A DNA stretch of 64,000 nucleotides from Halorubrum sp. Atlit-26R (GCF_003666015.1 NZ_QPLT01000004.1:171552-235551); one strand, 5' to 3'. Shown: positions 1 to 9,068, counted from the first letter of the stretch. Notes: a model not told the origin generated them from the letters alone. Program-made: numbers and translations.

Positions 1-714
1 CCCGCGCTCCCACATCCAGCGCAGCTCGTCGTCCCGCGTGCGGATCCGGTAGGTGATCTCGAACTCCTCGTCCGCGTCTATCGCCGCTTGGACGACCTCC
101 CACGCCCGTTCCCGGTCGTCGGGGTGGATGACGTCTTCGCCCCAGACGACCGCGTCGCTCGCGAGTTCCGCCGTCGTGTAGCCGGTGATCGGCTCGCTTT
201 CGCCGCGAACGAACTCCATCGGCCACTCGGGCGCGTTCCGGCAGCGATAGACGAACCCGGGGAGGTTCCCGATGAGCGTCTCCAACCGCCGCCTGTCGCG
301 TTCGCGGGCCTCCTCGGCCGCGCGCCTTCGGCCGCGGGCCGCGGCCCGACGCGTCCTGTCGCGGAGTTCCTCGCTCCCGCCGGACGCGTCGAGGGTGACG
401 TAGTCGGTGACGCCGCTCGCGATCGCCTCGCTCGCTATCCGCTCCGAGCCCGACGCCGTGGCGAGCACGAAGGGCGTTCCCGGACGACGGTCTCGGACTT
501 CCCCGAGCAGTTCGATCCCGTCCCCGTCCGGCAGATCGTATCCGGCGAGGACGCAGTCGACCGGCTCTCGTCCCAGTCGCTCGACCGCCGACGCGACGTT
601 CGGCTCGACCGTGACGTCGAACTCCGCGTTCGGCCACTCCCTCCCGAAGGTGCGCGCGTCGCCGCTCTCCGGGACGCTGAGGACGCGAACCGTCTCCCCG
701 GGAACGCTTGCCAT
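1..714 (-). CDS. Pseudo-receiver plus PAS sensor protein, partial at window edge
   Basis: I translated this from the ATG at 712-714; 238 residues are visible and the C-terminus lies outside the window. Residues 8-125 have the fold pattern of a response-regulator receiver, but the phosphoacceptor position is Gly (LAGYDLPDGDG), the N-terminal acidic pair is missing, and the usual Lys is Leu (DYVTLD). It therefore probably cannot be phosphorylated. After a charged linker, residues about 145-238 look like a PAS domain (NLPGFVYRC, then GESEPITGYT and a basic/aromatic end). In haloarchaea this order usually continues into a histidine kinase or a Bat-type HTH output, which cannot be seen here. A possible TATA region (TTGTTATG) lies about 25 bp upstream. 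Confidence 0.8.
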   Translation of the reverse strand, partial: MASVPGETVRVLSVPESGDARTFGREWPNAEFDVTVEPNVASAVERLGREPVDCVLAGYDLPDGDGIELLGEVRDRRPGTPFVLATASGSERIASEAIASGVTDYVTLDASGGSEELRDRTRRAAARGRRRAAEEARERDRRRLETLIGNLPGFVYRCRNAPEWPMEFVRGESEPITGYTTAELASDAVVWGEDVIHPDDRERAWEVVQAAIDADEEFEITYRIRTRDDELRWMWERG

Positions 715-762
715 ACCCGTTCCTCATCGGAGTACAACATAACAATTTGGGAACCGATCGGA

Positions 763-1158
763 TCACGCCTTCAGTCCGCGGTACCGGTCGGGAACGACGG
801 TCCGCTCGGCGAACAACGCGAGGAGGGTCCCGAACGCGACGCCGGTGACGAACCCCGGACCGTACGGGAACAGGCTCGGCGCGAACGCGAGCGACGCGCC
901 GAGCCAGACGGACGCGGCGAGGATCGCGGCGCCCGCGGCGACGTACGCCAGCGTCTCGTACCGGTCCGGCGGGAGTCGGTCCCGGGCCAGCCACGCGACC
1001 GGTCCGACGACGACGGCGGTGGCGGTCGCCCATCCCGCCGCAAGTGCCCACGGACGGGGCTCGGCGGCGTAGAACTGTACCGCGGCGAACGCGCAGACGA
1101 CGCCGATCGGGAGATACTGCCCGATCAGTCGGCGCCGATCGACCGTCTCGGAGGGCAT
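763..1158 (-). CDS. Small integral membrane protein (131 aa), unknown function
   Basis: I chose the ATG at 1156-1158 (MPSETVDRRR) because an A/T-rich box, CTTATTAG in gene orientation near 1180-1187, sits about 25 bp upstream, which suits a leaderless transcript. A longer reading frame extends upstream but would run through that box. The protein has four hydrophobic segments (about residues 14-30, 40-56, 70-90 and 98-116) with a basic cytoplasmic linker containing RDRLPPDRYE. No catalytic motif is visible. It is divergent from the radical SAM gene at 1260 and shares a 101-bp intergenic region with it. The family is not recognised. Confidence 0.65.
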   Translation of the reverse strand: MPSETVDRRRLIGQYLPIGVVCAFAAVQFYAAEPRPWALAAGWATATAVVVGPVAWLARDRLPPDRYETLAYVAAGAAILAASVWLGASLAFAPSLFPYGPGFVTGVAFGTLLALFAERTVVPDRYRGLKA

Positions 1159-1259
1159 ACCCGTCGTTACCGGGTGCTTTCTAATAAGTGACCGGCCGCG
1201 GAGCGTCGGGTCGGCCGTTCCGCACGCTTTTCCCCTCTCGGCCGAGTACGGTGGGTAAC

Positions 1260-3122
1260 ATGACCGATTCGCCCGCGTCGGCACGGGGGTCGCTCCCGGC
1301 CGACCCGAACGACCTCTCCGTCACGATCGTCGACGGGTACGTCGACGAGCCGGCCCACTTCGGCGTCCCGCCGTACCTCTCGACGTACCCCCGGTACACG
1401 GCGGGCGCGCTCGTCGACGCCGGCGTCCCGGAGTCGCAGATCACCTACCACACCATCGACGAGCTCCGCGACCACCGGAGCAAACACGCCGACGTCGCGG
1501 ACGCCGACCTCATGGTGTACGTCGGCGGGATGACCGTTCCCGGGAAGTACGTCGGCGGGACCCCCGCGGAGCCGGACGAGGTGCGCGAGCTCGGCTGGAC
1601 CGCCGACGGCGTGACCCTGCTCGGCGGCCCCGTGCGGTTCGGGGTCGGCGAGGAGAACGCGGGCGCACAGGAGACGCGGCGCGACGACCTCGACTACGAC
1701 TTCGTCGCGATGGGCGACGTCGAGGCCGCGGCCCACGACCTCGTCCGCGAGGGGTTGGAGGGGTACGGCAACCGGATGCGGACCAACGAGGAGGTCGACC
1801 GCTGGGCCCGGCAGGGGGCGTTCGTCGTCGAGCAGCACCCGAACCACCCGGACTACCTCATCTGCGAGATGGAGACCTCCCGCGGCTGCGCGTACCGGTG
1901 TTCGTTCTGTACGGAACCGCTGTACGGCGACCCGGCGTTCCGCGCCGCGCGGTCGGTCGTCGACGAAGTTGACGCGCTCTCGAACAGGGGGGTGAGACAC
2001 TTCCGTCTCGGCCGGCAAGCCGACATCCTCGCGTTCGGCGGCGACGGCGAGGCGCCGAACCCGGACGCCCTCCGCGAGCTGTACGGCGGGATCCGCGAGG
2101 TCGCGCCCGACCTCCGGACGCTCCACCTCGACAACATGAACCCCGTGACGATCACGGACTACCCCGAGGCGTCGCGGGAGGCGATCCGCGTCATCGCGGA
2201 GCACAACACCCCCGGCGACACGGCGGCGTTCGGACTCGAATCGGCGGACCCGGTGGTCCAGGAGGAGAACAACCTGCTCGTCACCGCCGAGGAGTGCTTA
2301 GAGGCCGTCCGCGTCGTCAACGAGGAGGGCGGCTGGCGCCCCGGTGACGGCCCCGAGACGACGCCGGGCGACGCGAGCCGCGTCACCGGCCCCTCGACCG
2401 GCCCGGACGCCTCGCCGCGGCTACCGAAGCTCCTCCCCGGGATCAACCTCGTCCACGGGCTCGCGGGCGAGCGCCCGGAGACGTACGAGCACAACAAGGA
2501 GTTCCTCCAGACGGTGTACGACGAGGGGCTGATGCTCCGCCGGATCAACATCCGGCAGGTGATGGCGTTCGCGGGCACGGAGATGGCGGAGACGGGCGCG
2601 GACGTGGCACAGGAGCACAAAGACCAGTTCCAGGCGTACAAGCGCGAGGTGCGCGAGACCATCGACAACCCGATGCTCGACCGGGTGGTCCCGCCCGGAA
2701 CGGTCCTTCCGGACGTCCACTTAGAGTACCACCAGGACGGCAAGACGTTCGGGCGCCAGCTCGGCACCTACGCGCTCCTCGTCGCGGTCCCGGGCGAGCG
2801 CGAGCTGGGGACGAGCATCGACGTGGCGATCACCGACCACGGCTACCGCTCCGTGACGGGCGTCCCGTACCCGCTCGACGTCAACGCGGCCTCGATGGAC
2901 GAGCTGACCGCCATCCCGGGTATCAACCGGAGTACGGCCGGCGACGTCGTCGTCGGCCGACCGTACGACTCCGTCGCGGCCGTCGACGCGGTCGCCCCGG
3001 GCACCGTCGACCTCTCCGCGTACGCGGTCGCCGGGGACACCGACGTGCCGATCCCGGGCCGCGACCGTCCCGGTTCCGGCCCCGGTCCGGCCGCGCGGTC
3101 GTCGCTCGGCCGCGGGGACTGA
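1260..3122 (+). CDS. Radical SAM protein with C-terminal helix-hairpin-helix (COG1031-like)
   Basis: This 620-residue protein carries the radical SAM cluster motif CAYRCSFC (CX3CX2C) near residue 212, within the context ETSRGCAYRCSFCTEP. Such enzymes bind a 4Fe-4S cluster and cleave S-adenosylmethionine to start radical chemistry. The C-terminal part contains a helix-hairpin-helix (ASMDELTAIPGINRSTAGDV, about residues 545-565), which usually binds nucleic acid. The combination matches the uncharacterised archaeal COG1031 family, for which tRNA or DNA modification is a reasonable but unproven guess. The ATG at 1260 was chosen over an upstream in-frame start because conserved-looking sequence begins there. 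The downstream hydrolase gene starts 3 bp after the stop, so the two are probably cotranscribed. Confidence 0.87.
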   Translation: MTDSPASARGSLPADPNDLSVTIVDGYVDEPAHFGVPPYLSTYPRYTAGALVDAGVPESQITYHTIDELRDHRSKHADVADADLMVYVGGMTVPGKYVGGTPAEPDEVRELGWTADGVTLLGGPVRFGVGEENAGAQETRRDDLDYDFVAMGDVEAAAHDLVREGLEGYGNRMRTNEEVDRWARQGAFVVEQHPNHPDYLICEMETSRGCAYRCSFCTEPLYGDPAFRAARSVVDEVDALSNRGVRHFRLGRQADILAFGGDGEAPNPDALRELYGGIREVAPDLRTLHLDNMNPVTITDYPEASREAIRVIAEHNTPGDTAAFGLESADPVVQEENNLLVTAEECLEAVRVVNEEGGWRPGDGPETTPGDASRVTGPSTGPDASPRLPKLLPGINLVHGLAGERPETYEHNKEFLQTVYDEGLMLRRINIRQVMAFAGTEMAETGADVAQEHKDQFQAYKREVRETIDNPMLDRVVPPGTVLPDVHLEYHQDGKTFGRQLGTYALLVAVPGERELGTSIDVAITDHGYRSVTGVPYPLDVNAASMDELTAIPGINRSTAGDVVVGRPYDSVAAVDAVAPGTVDLSAYAVAGDTDVPIPGRDRPGSGPGPAARSSLGRGD

Positions 3123-3125
3123 GCG

Positions 3126-4022
3126 ATGTCGGAGGACGACGCGGCGTCGAACGGCGACGCGACGCCCGGCGACCGCGGTGACGCCGACCGGGGCACGGCC
3201 GTCGCAGTCACCCGGATCGAAGTCCCCGTCGACACGCGCGCCCCGGACGGAACGACGAACGCGTACGTCCTCGACGGACTGCTCGTCGACCCGGCGGCCC
3301 GGACCGACGCCCTCGACGCCGCGGTGGCGGAGCACGGGTCGGGCGACGCGGCCCTCCCCTCGGTCGAGGCGATCGCGGCCACCCACGCGCACCCGGACCA
3401 CGTCGGCGCGGTCGCCGACTACGCCGCGATGACGAACGCGACGGTCGTCGCCCGCGAGGGCCACGCAGAGCGGTTCGCAGAGGCGGCCGGGGTCGAGCCG
3501 GACGAGACGGTCGCCCCGGGAGACACCGTCGGCCACACCGCGGTCCGCGTCGTGGACACGCCCGGACACGCCCCCGACCACGTCGCGTTCGCGGCCCAAA
3601 ATTCGGCGACGGACCCGACGCGGTCCGTGCTGTGCTGCGGCGACCTCGCCGTCGCCGGGGGGAGCGTCGCGGTCGCCGCGCCCGAGGGCGACCTGTCCGC
3701 GTACCTCGCGAGCCTCGAACGGGTGCGCGACGCCGGCTACGACCGACTGCTCCCCGGACACGGGCCCGCGATCGACGACCCGGCAACGACGTGCGACCGG
3801 CTGATCGAGCATCGGTTGGCTCGCGAGCGCGACGTGGTCGCGGCGATCGACGGCGGCGCCGCCGACCTCGACGCGGTCGTCGACGGCGCCTACGAGAAGG
3901 ACCTTGCCGGCGTGCGAGACCTCGCGCTGGCGACGGTCGCCGCGCACGTCGAGAAGCTTGTCGCGGAGGGGCGGGTCGACGAGGCGTGGCGCGCGCGACT
4001 CGCCGACCGCGGCTTCGAGTAG
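3126..4022 (+). CDS. Metallo-beta-lactamase-fold hydrolase
   Basis: The 298-residue protein has the zinc-binding motif THAHPDH (HxHxDH) at about residues 84-90, a third-ligand His in DTPGHAPDHV, Asp in CCGDLAV, and a late His in LLPGHGPAI. These form the two-metal site of the glyoxalase II-like branch. The substrate is not evident. A C-terminal region of about 80 residues after the metal site is predicted helical and resembles the winged tail seen on LACTB2-like proteins. The gene follows the radical SAM gene by 3 bp, implying translational coupling or at least a shared transcript. Confidence 0.85.
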   Translation: MSEDDAASNGDATPGDRGDADRGTAVAVTRIEVPVDTRAPDGTTNAYVLDGLLVDPAARTDALDAAVAEHGSGDAALPSVEAIAATHAHPDHVGAVADYAAMTNATVVAREGHAERFAEAAGVEPDETVAPGDTVGHTAVRVVDTPGHAPDHVAFAAQNSATDPTRSVLCCGDLAVAGGSVAVAAPEGDLSAYLASLERVRDAGYDRLLPGHGPAIDDPATTCDRLIEHRLARERDVVAAIDGGAADLDAVVDGAYEKDLAGVRDLALATVAAHVEKLVAEGRVDEAWRARLADRGFE

Positions 4023-4061
4023 TCCGCTCGCCGCAACTCCGACGAACCCGCTCCGGTTCCC

Positions 4062-4682
4062 CTACGGCTCCGCCTCGAGCTCGCCGACGACCTCGGAGAG
4101 CGGCGTCTCCGTCACGTCGACGAAGCGGCCGCCCGCGGCGACGATGCCGCCGTCGGTCTCGGGGTCGTCGCCGACGTGGACGAGCCCCGTCGTCGTCGCG
4201 TCGAGCGCCTCGGCCGCCGCCTCGAACGCGGAGGGATGCGGCTTCCGCCAGCCGCAGCCGACGCTCGTCGTGACCGCGTCGAACTCGCCGCGGAGCCCCG
4301 CGCGGATCAGCGTCCGCGGAACGAGCTCGGGGACCGCGCAGTTCGAGAGCAGGCCCACCGGGCCGCGCTCGCTCGCGCCGCGGACCGCGTCGAGCGCGTC
4401 GTCGCGCCGGGTCACGTCCGGATCGAACGCCGCGATCACGGCGTGTCTGGCGACGTTCCGCTCCGCGTCGACGCCGCGGGAGTCGAGCGCGCGGGCGACG
4501 TGCGCCGGGAGGGGGACCTCCGCCCCGGCCGGCGCCTCGACGTGCTGCTCGCCGTACGCGACGTGCCAGTCGTCGGGGACCGCCACGCCGCGGGACTCCA
4601 GTTCGCGCGCGACCGCTTCCGCCGGGTCCGCCGGGTACTCGACGTCGACGAGGGTCCCGAAGAGGTCGAAAGTGACTGCCAC
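4062..4682 (-). CDS. HAD-family hydrolase
   Basis: The 206-residue protein starts best at a GTG (4680-4682), because motif I (TFDLFGTLVD) then lies at residues 4-13, as is normal for the superfamily; no ATG is suitably placed. Motif II is LLSNCA, motif III is the Lys in WRKPHPSAF, and motif IV is HVGDDPETD. The second motif I position is Phe rather than Asp (DLFGT), a pattern found in haloacid-dehalogenase-like and several YjjG/CTE7-like proteins, so it may not be a simple phosphatase. The substrate is unknown. It is convergent with the metallo-beta-lactamase gene, with 39 bp between stops. Confidence 0.8.
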   Translation of the reverse strand: MAVTFDLFGTLVDVEYPADPAEAVARELESRGVAVPDDWHVAYGEQHVEAPAGAEVPLPAHVARALDSRGVDAERNVARHAVIAAFDPDVTRRDDALDAVRGASERGPVGLLSNCAVPELVPRTLIRAGLRGEFDAVTTSVGCGWRKPHPSAFEAAAEALDATTTGLVHVGDDPETDGGIVAAGGRFVDVTETPLSEVVGELEAEP

Positions 4683-4777
4683 GATACCCCTGTTACGAGC
4701 AAACCAAGATTGAACCTGTCGGTCGGGGAGACGGGGTTCGACGCGCGTCAAATGGGCCGTTCGCCGGGGCGCCGCGG

Positions 4778-5260
4778 TCAGATCATCGACGCGAGGTGGA
4801 GCGTGTACAGCCGGTAGAGCCCGGTCACCCACGCGCAGAGCCACAGGAGCATGAAGCCGGCGACGCCGGCGCGGAGCCGCTTCCGCCAGTGGCCCATGTC
4901 CTCGTGGATCTCGTCGATGTCGACGTCGAGGTCCTCGTAGGCGTCCGCGTTCCGCTTCGCCTGGAAGATCCGCACGATACCGGTGAGCGCGAACGCCAGG
5001 AGGGCGTACGCCTGGACGCCGAAGAACGCGTGGAGGATCGCCATTCCCGTCAGCTGATCGAGGACGCGCGGGATCATCCACCCGACGATGGGGACGGTCG
5101 TGAGCACCAGTCCCGCGACGATGTACCGCAGGTGCCGCATCAGCACGTTCCACGACACCGTCTCCGCGTCGATCATGATCCAGGCGCCGTACAGGAGGAA
5201 GGGGAGGCTCGTCGTCACGGACACCCCGGCGAGCGCCGCGATGACCGACTCGTCGACCAT
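4778..5260 (-). CDS. Four-helix membrane protein near the cytochrome b cluster
   Basis: This 160-residue protein begins at the ATG at 5258-5260. Hydrophobic helices are visible at about residues 8-28, 40-62, 72-95 and 130-155, joined by a cytoplasmic acidic loop (DLDVDIDEIHED). His residues lie in and near helices (MRHLRY, LHAFFG, TLHLAS), which would allow haem or copper binding, but no family motif is certain. It lies divergent from the cluster that begins at 5400 and is of a type often found beside haloarchaeal halocyanin/cytochrome b genes, so a role in assembling or stabilising that complex is an inference only. Confidence 0.65.
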   Translation of the reverse strand: MVDESVIAALAGVSVTTSLPFLLYGAWIMIDAETVSWNVLMRHLRYIVAGLVLTTVPIVGWMIPRVLDQLTGMAILHAFFGVQAYALLAFALTGIVRIFQAKRNADAYEDLDVDIDEIHEDMGHWRKRLRAGVAGFMLLWLCAWVTGLYRLYTLHLASMI

Positions 5261-5399
5261 GTGAGCGGCTACGTGCTCCGGCGCGTAAAGCCCCGCGATC
5301 CGCGTCCGGCGACGCCGTCTCCGGAGGTGCGGTCCCGGGCCCCCGGCGGCCGGGCGCGGACGAAAACAGTTAGCGTCAGGAGCACGTAGCGCCGGGGTG

Positions 5400-6329
5400 A
5401 TGGAGGACACCTCGACGCGGTCGGAGTCGGAGTCGCCGCCGGAGGAGTCGGCCGATCCGGCGTCCGACGGTTCGGACGACCGCACGTCACCCGACGACGG
5501 CGAGTCCGCGGCGGGCGAGGGCGACCGATCCGCGGCGGCCGACGTCGACGATCCCGCGACGGCCGACGCCGAGGGGACGCGAGCGGACGAGAGCGACATC
5601 GAGGCCCTCCGCGAGCGCGTCGAGTCGGAGTACGACTTCGACGACTTCGGCCCCTCCGACATGGCGCAGATGAGCGCCGAGGAGTGGGACGCCGCCTTCG
5701 ACCCGGACACGTGGATCACCGGCGACCGGCTCCTCGAGCGCGTCGACGCTGAGCTGAAGTCGCGGATCGCGACCCGCGACGTGTTCGGCGTCTTGGAGCG
5801 CGTCCGCGAGGACGGCGAGGAGCGCATCCTCGTCTACTCCGACGAGGGGTACGCGATCATCCGCCCCACGGGCGAGGTGCGCGGCGAGGGAACGGTGCTT
5901 CGGGACATCGAGCCGGTCGTCGCGCTCGCGGCGATGGAGTCGTACGACGTGCCCGAGCCGCCGGAGAACTGGTCGCTCCCGCACCCGGACAGCGTCCCGG
6001 AGGGCTCCGGCGAGTTCGGCAACCTCGTGGTGCAGGCCGTCGCCGCGGTCCAGGTGCTCGCCGGCGCGGCGCTCCTCGTCGCGAGCGCCGTGGCCGACCT
6101 CGGGACGATCGTCGCGCCGGCGATGGGCGTCGTCTTCCTCCTGGTCGGCCTCTTCCTCTTCGCGATGGTGGCGAACGCGCGGCTCTCGGACCGGTTCCGC
6201 TCGGAGGAGTACCGGGACCGGCTGCGCGCGCTCCGCGAGGCGAAGGAGCGGCCCGGGTTCGTCCCCCTCGAAGACGGCGCCGCGACCGACGAGGACGCCG
6301 ACGCAGCGGAGCGCGATCGAGGGGAGTAA
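5400..6329 (+). CDS. Acidic protein with two C-terminal membrane helices, cytochrome cluster
   Basis: The 309-residue protein opens with about 80 very acidic, Ser-rich residues that look disordered. A soluble domain follows (about 85-205, including YDFDDFGPSDMAQMSAEEWD and a short beta-rich part). Two membrane helices come next (about 215-235 and 240-262), then a charged tail. I used the ATG at 5400; a GTG immediately before it (5397) is less likely. It ends 95 bp before the halocyanin gene and reads in the same direction. Function is unknown; the position suggests an accessory factor of the cytochrome b/halocyanin complex. Confidence 0.7.
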   Translation: MEDTSTRSESESPPEESADPASDGSDDRTSPDDGESAAGEGDRSAAADVDDPATADAEGTRADESDIEALRERVESEYDFDDFGPSDMAQMSAEEWDAAFDPDTWITGDRLLERVDAELKSRIATRDVFGVLERVREDGEERILVYSDEGYAIIRPTGEVRGEGTVLRDIEPVVALAAMESYDVPEPPENWSLPHPDSVPEGSGEFGNLVVQAVAAVQVLAGAALLVASAVADLGTIVAPAMGVVFLLVGLFLFAMVANARLSDRFRSEEYRDRLRALREAKERPGFVPLEDGAATDEDADAAERDRGE

Positions 6330-6393
6330 TCCGACGATTTCGACGGTTTCAGCCCCCGAGACCTCCTCCACGTCGGCAGTTTCAGTCGGTGGG

Positions 6394-6399
6394 TTTAAG
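6394..6399 (+). promoter_or_regulatory. TATA-like box for halocyanin operon
   Basis: The sequence TTTAAG lies 26-31 bp before the halocyanin ATG at 6425. This spacing fits a haloarchaeal promoter giving a leaderless mRNA. It would drive the halocyanin-cytochrome b gene run. Confidence 0.5.
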
Positions 6400-6424
6400 C
6401 GAACCCCGTCCCGAGTGAGCCTGT

Positions 6425-7072
6425 ATGAAAAGGCGGGACTTCGTGCGGACGGCCGGCGGCGCGACCGCCGCCGTCGCGGCCTCCGCCGGGGCGACCGGAA
6501 CGGTGGCTGCACAGGAGGTACAGCCCGACTGGCCGAGCGGGGCGGCCGACGGCAACGTCGGGTCGTACACCGACGCCCGCGGCCAAGACGAGGTGACCAT
6601 CTCGGTCGGCGCCGGCAGCGACGGCCTCGCGTTCGATCCGACGCTGGTGTGGGTCGACGAGGGAACGACGATCGTTTGGGAGTGGACCGGTAACGGCGGC
6701 GACCACAACGTCCAGACGGTCGACGACGGTGGCCCGGCCAGCCTCGACAGCGGCAACCCCGTCGGCGAGGAGGGGTACACCTACGAGTACGAGACGTCCG
6801 GCGAGGACGCCGGCATCACCCACTACCACTGCGTCCCCCACACCGCGGTCGGCATGCACGGCGGCATCGCAGTCGGCGGGGACGTCGCCACCGTCGAGAC
6901 CGGCGGCGCGAGCACCGGGTGGCCGGAGGACATCGCCAAGGTAGGCGTCCCCCTCCACGCTCACTGGGTCGGGATCTCCGCGATGCTCGGCATCGGGCTG
7001 ACGTTCGTGTTCACGTTCTACATGCTCAAGTACGGCGAGTCGGCCCACACGGGCCACGGAGGTGCCAGATGA
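6425..7072 (+). CDS. Membrane-anchored halocyanin (blue copper protein), Tat-exported
   Basis: The 215-residue protein has a twin-arginine signal (MKRRDFVRTAGG) and an Ala-rich hydrophobic stretch, so it should be exported folded. The type 1 copper site is visible: His in GGDHNVQTV, then Cys, His and Met in HYHCVPHTAVGMHGG. A C-terminal hydrophobic helix (about residues 178-200) with a short basic tail should anchor it in the membrane. Halocyanins carry electrons outside the membrane in haloarchaeal respiration. Its stop overlaps the next gene in an ATGA, and cytochrome b genes follow, so it is probably the direct acceptor or donor of that complex. Confidence 0.9.
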   Translation: MKRRDFVRTAGGATAAVAASAGATGTVAAQEVQPDWPSGAADGNVGSYTDARGQDEVTISVGAGSDGLAFDPTLVWVDEGTTIVWEWTGNGGDHNVQTVDDGGPASLDSGNPVGEEGYTYEYETSGEDAGITHYHCVPHTAVGMHGGIAVGGDVATVETGGASTGWPEDIAKVGVPLHAHWVGISAMLGIGLTFVFTFYMLKYGESAHTGHGGAR

Positions 7073-7458
7073 GCTCCGGCGGCTCCTCGTACGGCGACAT
7101 CCACCGGTACGAGCCGGCCCGCGAGAGCACCGCCGCCGCGATCGCGATCGTCCTGCTCACCGTCATCGAAGTCGTGTTCGTCGCCCTGTTCACCTACGGA
7201 CTGATGTCCGCGTGGGCGTCGACGGAGGCGGGGAACATGTACGTCGGTGCGCTGTTGGCCTTCATCTTTATTGATCTCGCGTTCATCCTTCTCCTATACC
7301 GGAAGGAGTTCCTGCCGGACGTGATGATCGTGAAAAAGCGCCGCCGCAAGTGGGAGGATCTGTACGTCCGCGAAGAGGACAAGGAGGGCAAGGGTATCGA
7401 CACCGGCGGCCTCACGGAGACGCTGAAGCGCGCGGTGTACCCGTACTACAAGAAGTGA
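7069..7458 (+). CDS. Small membrane protein between halocyanin and cytochrome b
   Basis: The 129-residue protein starts inside the stop of the halocyanin gene (ATGA), indicating translational coupling. It has two membrane helices (about residues 22-45 and 55-76) and a basic then amphipathic C-terminal tail (VKKRRRKWEDLYVREED). It has no Cys or haem-binding motif, so it is not a Rieske protein despite occupying a place where one might be expected. A structural subunit of the cytochrome b complex is the best inference; I believe it belongs to a haloarchaea-only DUF but could not verify which. Confidence 0.75.
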   Translation: MSSGGSSYGDIHRYEPARESTAAAIAIVLLTVIEVVFVALFTYGLMSAWASTEAGNMYVGALLAFIFIDLAFILLLYRKEFLPDVMIVKKRRRKWEDLYVREEDKEGKGIDTGGLTETLKRAVYPYYKK

Positions 7459-7465
7459 TTCGACA

Positions 7466-8275
7466 ATGAGTCTGAAAAAACAAGACGACATGGACCACAA
7501 CGCGTGGCTCAAGAGTCAGGATCTCACGGCCATCGAGACGGCGTTCCTGACCACGCTCATCTGGCTGGACAAGCGGCTCCGCATCGTCGACTACCTCGAG
7601 CTGCTGGAGACGATGTACTACCGCGCGAACCTCCAGATGCCGAAGAGCCACACCGAGCAGTACGACCTCGACAACAAGTTCTGGTACTGGTACCCGCTGT
7701 ACTCGCTCGGGTCCCTATCCATCATCGCGTACCTGCTTGCGGCCGTCTCGGGCGCCATGCTCGGGTTCTACTACGCGCCGTCGACCGCGGGCGCGGCGGC
7801 GCAGGGCGACCCCACCGCCGCGTACGACTCGATGGTGATGATCATGCAGGACGTCCAGTTCGGCTTCATGCTCCGGTCGATCCACCGCTGGGCGGCGCAG
7901 TTCATGGTGGCGGCGGTGTTCCTCCACATGCTGCGCGTCTACTTCACCGGCGCGTACAAGGAGCCGCGCGAGGTCAACTGGATCCTCGGCGTCGTGCTCA
8001 TCGCCCTGACGCTGCTGTTCGGCTTCTCCGGGTACGTCCTCCCGTGGAAGCAGCTGTCCTTCTGGGCGGCGCAGATCGGCGTCGAGCTGGCGCTCGCGAC
8101 CCCCATCGTGGGCGAGTGGGCGGCCCAGCTGCTGTTCGGCGGGTTCACCCTCGGACAGGCGACGCTCGTGAGAATGTACATCCTGCACGTGTTCGTGCTG
8201 CCGTTCGTGGTCACCGCGCTCATCGCGATCCACGTCGGCATCGTCTGGGTGCAGGGCATCGCGGAGCCGCACTAA
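7466..8275 (+). CDS. petB: Cytochrome b6-like subunit (N-terminal cytochrome b)
   Basis: The 269-residue protein is a membrane diheme cytochrome b. The four haem-ligand His residues are present: HRWAAQFMVAAVFLH has 13 residues between the pair, and HVFVLPFVVTALIAIH has 14. The HX13H/HX14H pattern is that of cytochrome b6 rather than of mitochondrial cytochrome b. SGYVLPW lies between the pairs. Split genes for the N- and C-terminal parts also follow the b6/subunit IV plan. The protein oxidises menaquinol and passes electrons across the membrane. It is followed after 4 bp by the subunit IV-like gene. Confidence 0.92.
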   Translation: MSLKKQDDMDHNAWLKSQDLTAIETAFLTTLIWLDKRLRIVDYLELLETMYYRANLQMPKSHTEQYDLDNKFWYWYPLYSLGSLSIIAYLLAAVSGAMLGFYYAPSTAGAAAQGDPTAAYDSMVMIMQDVQFGFMLRSIHRWAAQFMVAAVFLHMLRVYFTGAYKEPREVNWILGVVLIALTLLFGFSGYVLPWKQLSFWAAQIGVELALATPIVGEWAAQLLFGGFTLGQATLVRMYILHVFVLPFVVTALIAIHVGIVWVQGIAEPH

Positions 8276-8279
8276 TCCA

Positions 8280-9068
8280 ATGACCGACGACACCACACCC
8301 ATGACGGACGGAGGCACCGACGACGAGGCGCGGACCGACGGCGGCCCGCCGGCGACGGTCCCGCCGGACGACGAGACGCCGACCTGGTCCGACCGGAAGG
8401 AGCGCAGCCAGGGGCTCGCACAGCTCACCTACCAGTACTTCGAGCGCTCCCGACGCGAGGACGAGGACCTGCGCGCGGAGTCGACGTACGTCGAGCGCGA
8501 CGTGCTCGGCTTCCCGACGTGGCCCCACGAGACGATCCGGAACCTCGCTATCACCTCGTTTTTCCTCGGGATGATCCTGCTCGTGGCCTCGATCCTGCCG
8601 TCGCACTTCGGCGACCCGGCGAACGCCGGCTCCACGCCGGCGATCATCCTGCCCGACTGGTACCTCTACTGGTCGTTCGGCCTGCTGAAGCTCAGCCCGA
8701 TCAACCCCGACCTCGCCGTGTTGGGCGGTAACATCATCGTGTCCAACGAGCTGTACGGGCTCATCGCCCACGGCGCCATCTTCGGCGTCATCACGCTCGT
8801 CCCCTTCCTCAACAAGGGCAACGCGCGGCGTCCCGTGGAGGAGCCCGGGTGGGCCGCGCTCGGCGTGACCGGGGTCATCCTGGCGATCACGCTGGCAGTG
8901 CTGGCCATCCAGAACTTCTTCCCGGTCCCGCTCGAGCTGCTGTTCTCGCTCGTGTTCATGCTCCCCGTCGCGGGCGGCGTCATCACCTACGCGGTGTTGA
9001 AGACGATGCGCGAGGGGTACATGTACGACCTCAACCGCCGGTACTACATGCTGCGGCCGCCGAAGTAA
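8280..9068 (+). CDS. petD: Cytochrome b C-terminal (subunit IV-like) protein
   Basis: The 262-residue protein has an acidic N-terminal extension of about 60 residues and then four hydrophobic helices. The quinol-oxidation-site motif is PDWYLYWSFGLL, corresponding to the PEWY of cytochrome bc complexes with Asp in place of Glu. It pairs with the upstream b6-like gene to complete cytochrome b. The C-terminal tail (DLNRRYYMLRPPK) is cytosolic. An 82-bp spacer separates it from the next small membrane gene. Confidence 0.9.
   Translation: MTDDTTPMTDGGTDDEARTDGGPPATVPPDDETPTWSDRKERSQGLAQLTYQYFERSRREDEDLRAESTYVERDVLGFPTWPHETIRNLAITSFFLGMILLVASILPSHFGDPANAGSTPAIILPDWYLYWSFGLLKLSPINPDLAVLGGNIIVSNELYGLIAHGAIFGVITLVPFLNKGNARRPVEEPGWAALGVTGVILAITLAVLAIQNFFPVPLELLFSLVFMLPVAGGVITYAVLKTMREGYMYDLNRRYYMLRPPK

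Noticed and set aside
2721..3947. Minus-strand frame over the radical SAM/MBL genes
   Set aside because: Arg/Val-rich shadow without motifs; the plus-strand genes have iron-sulfur and zinc motifs.
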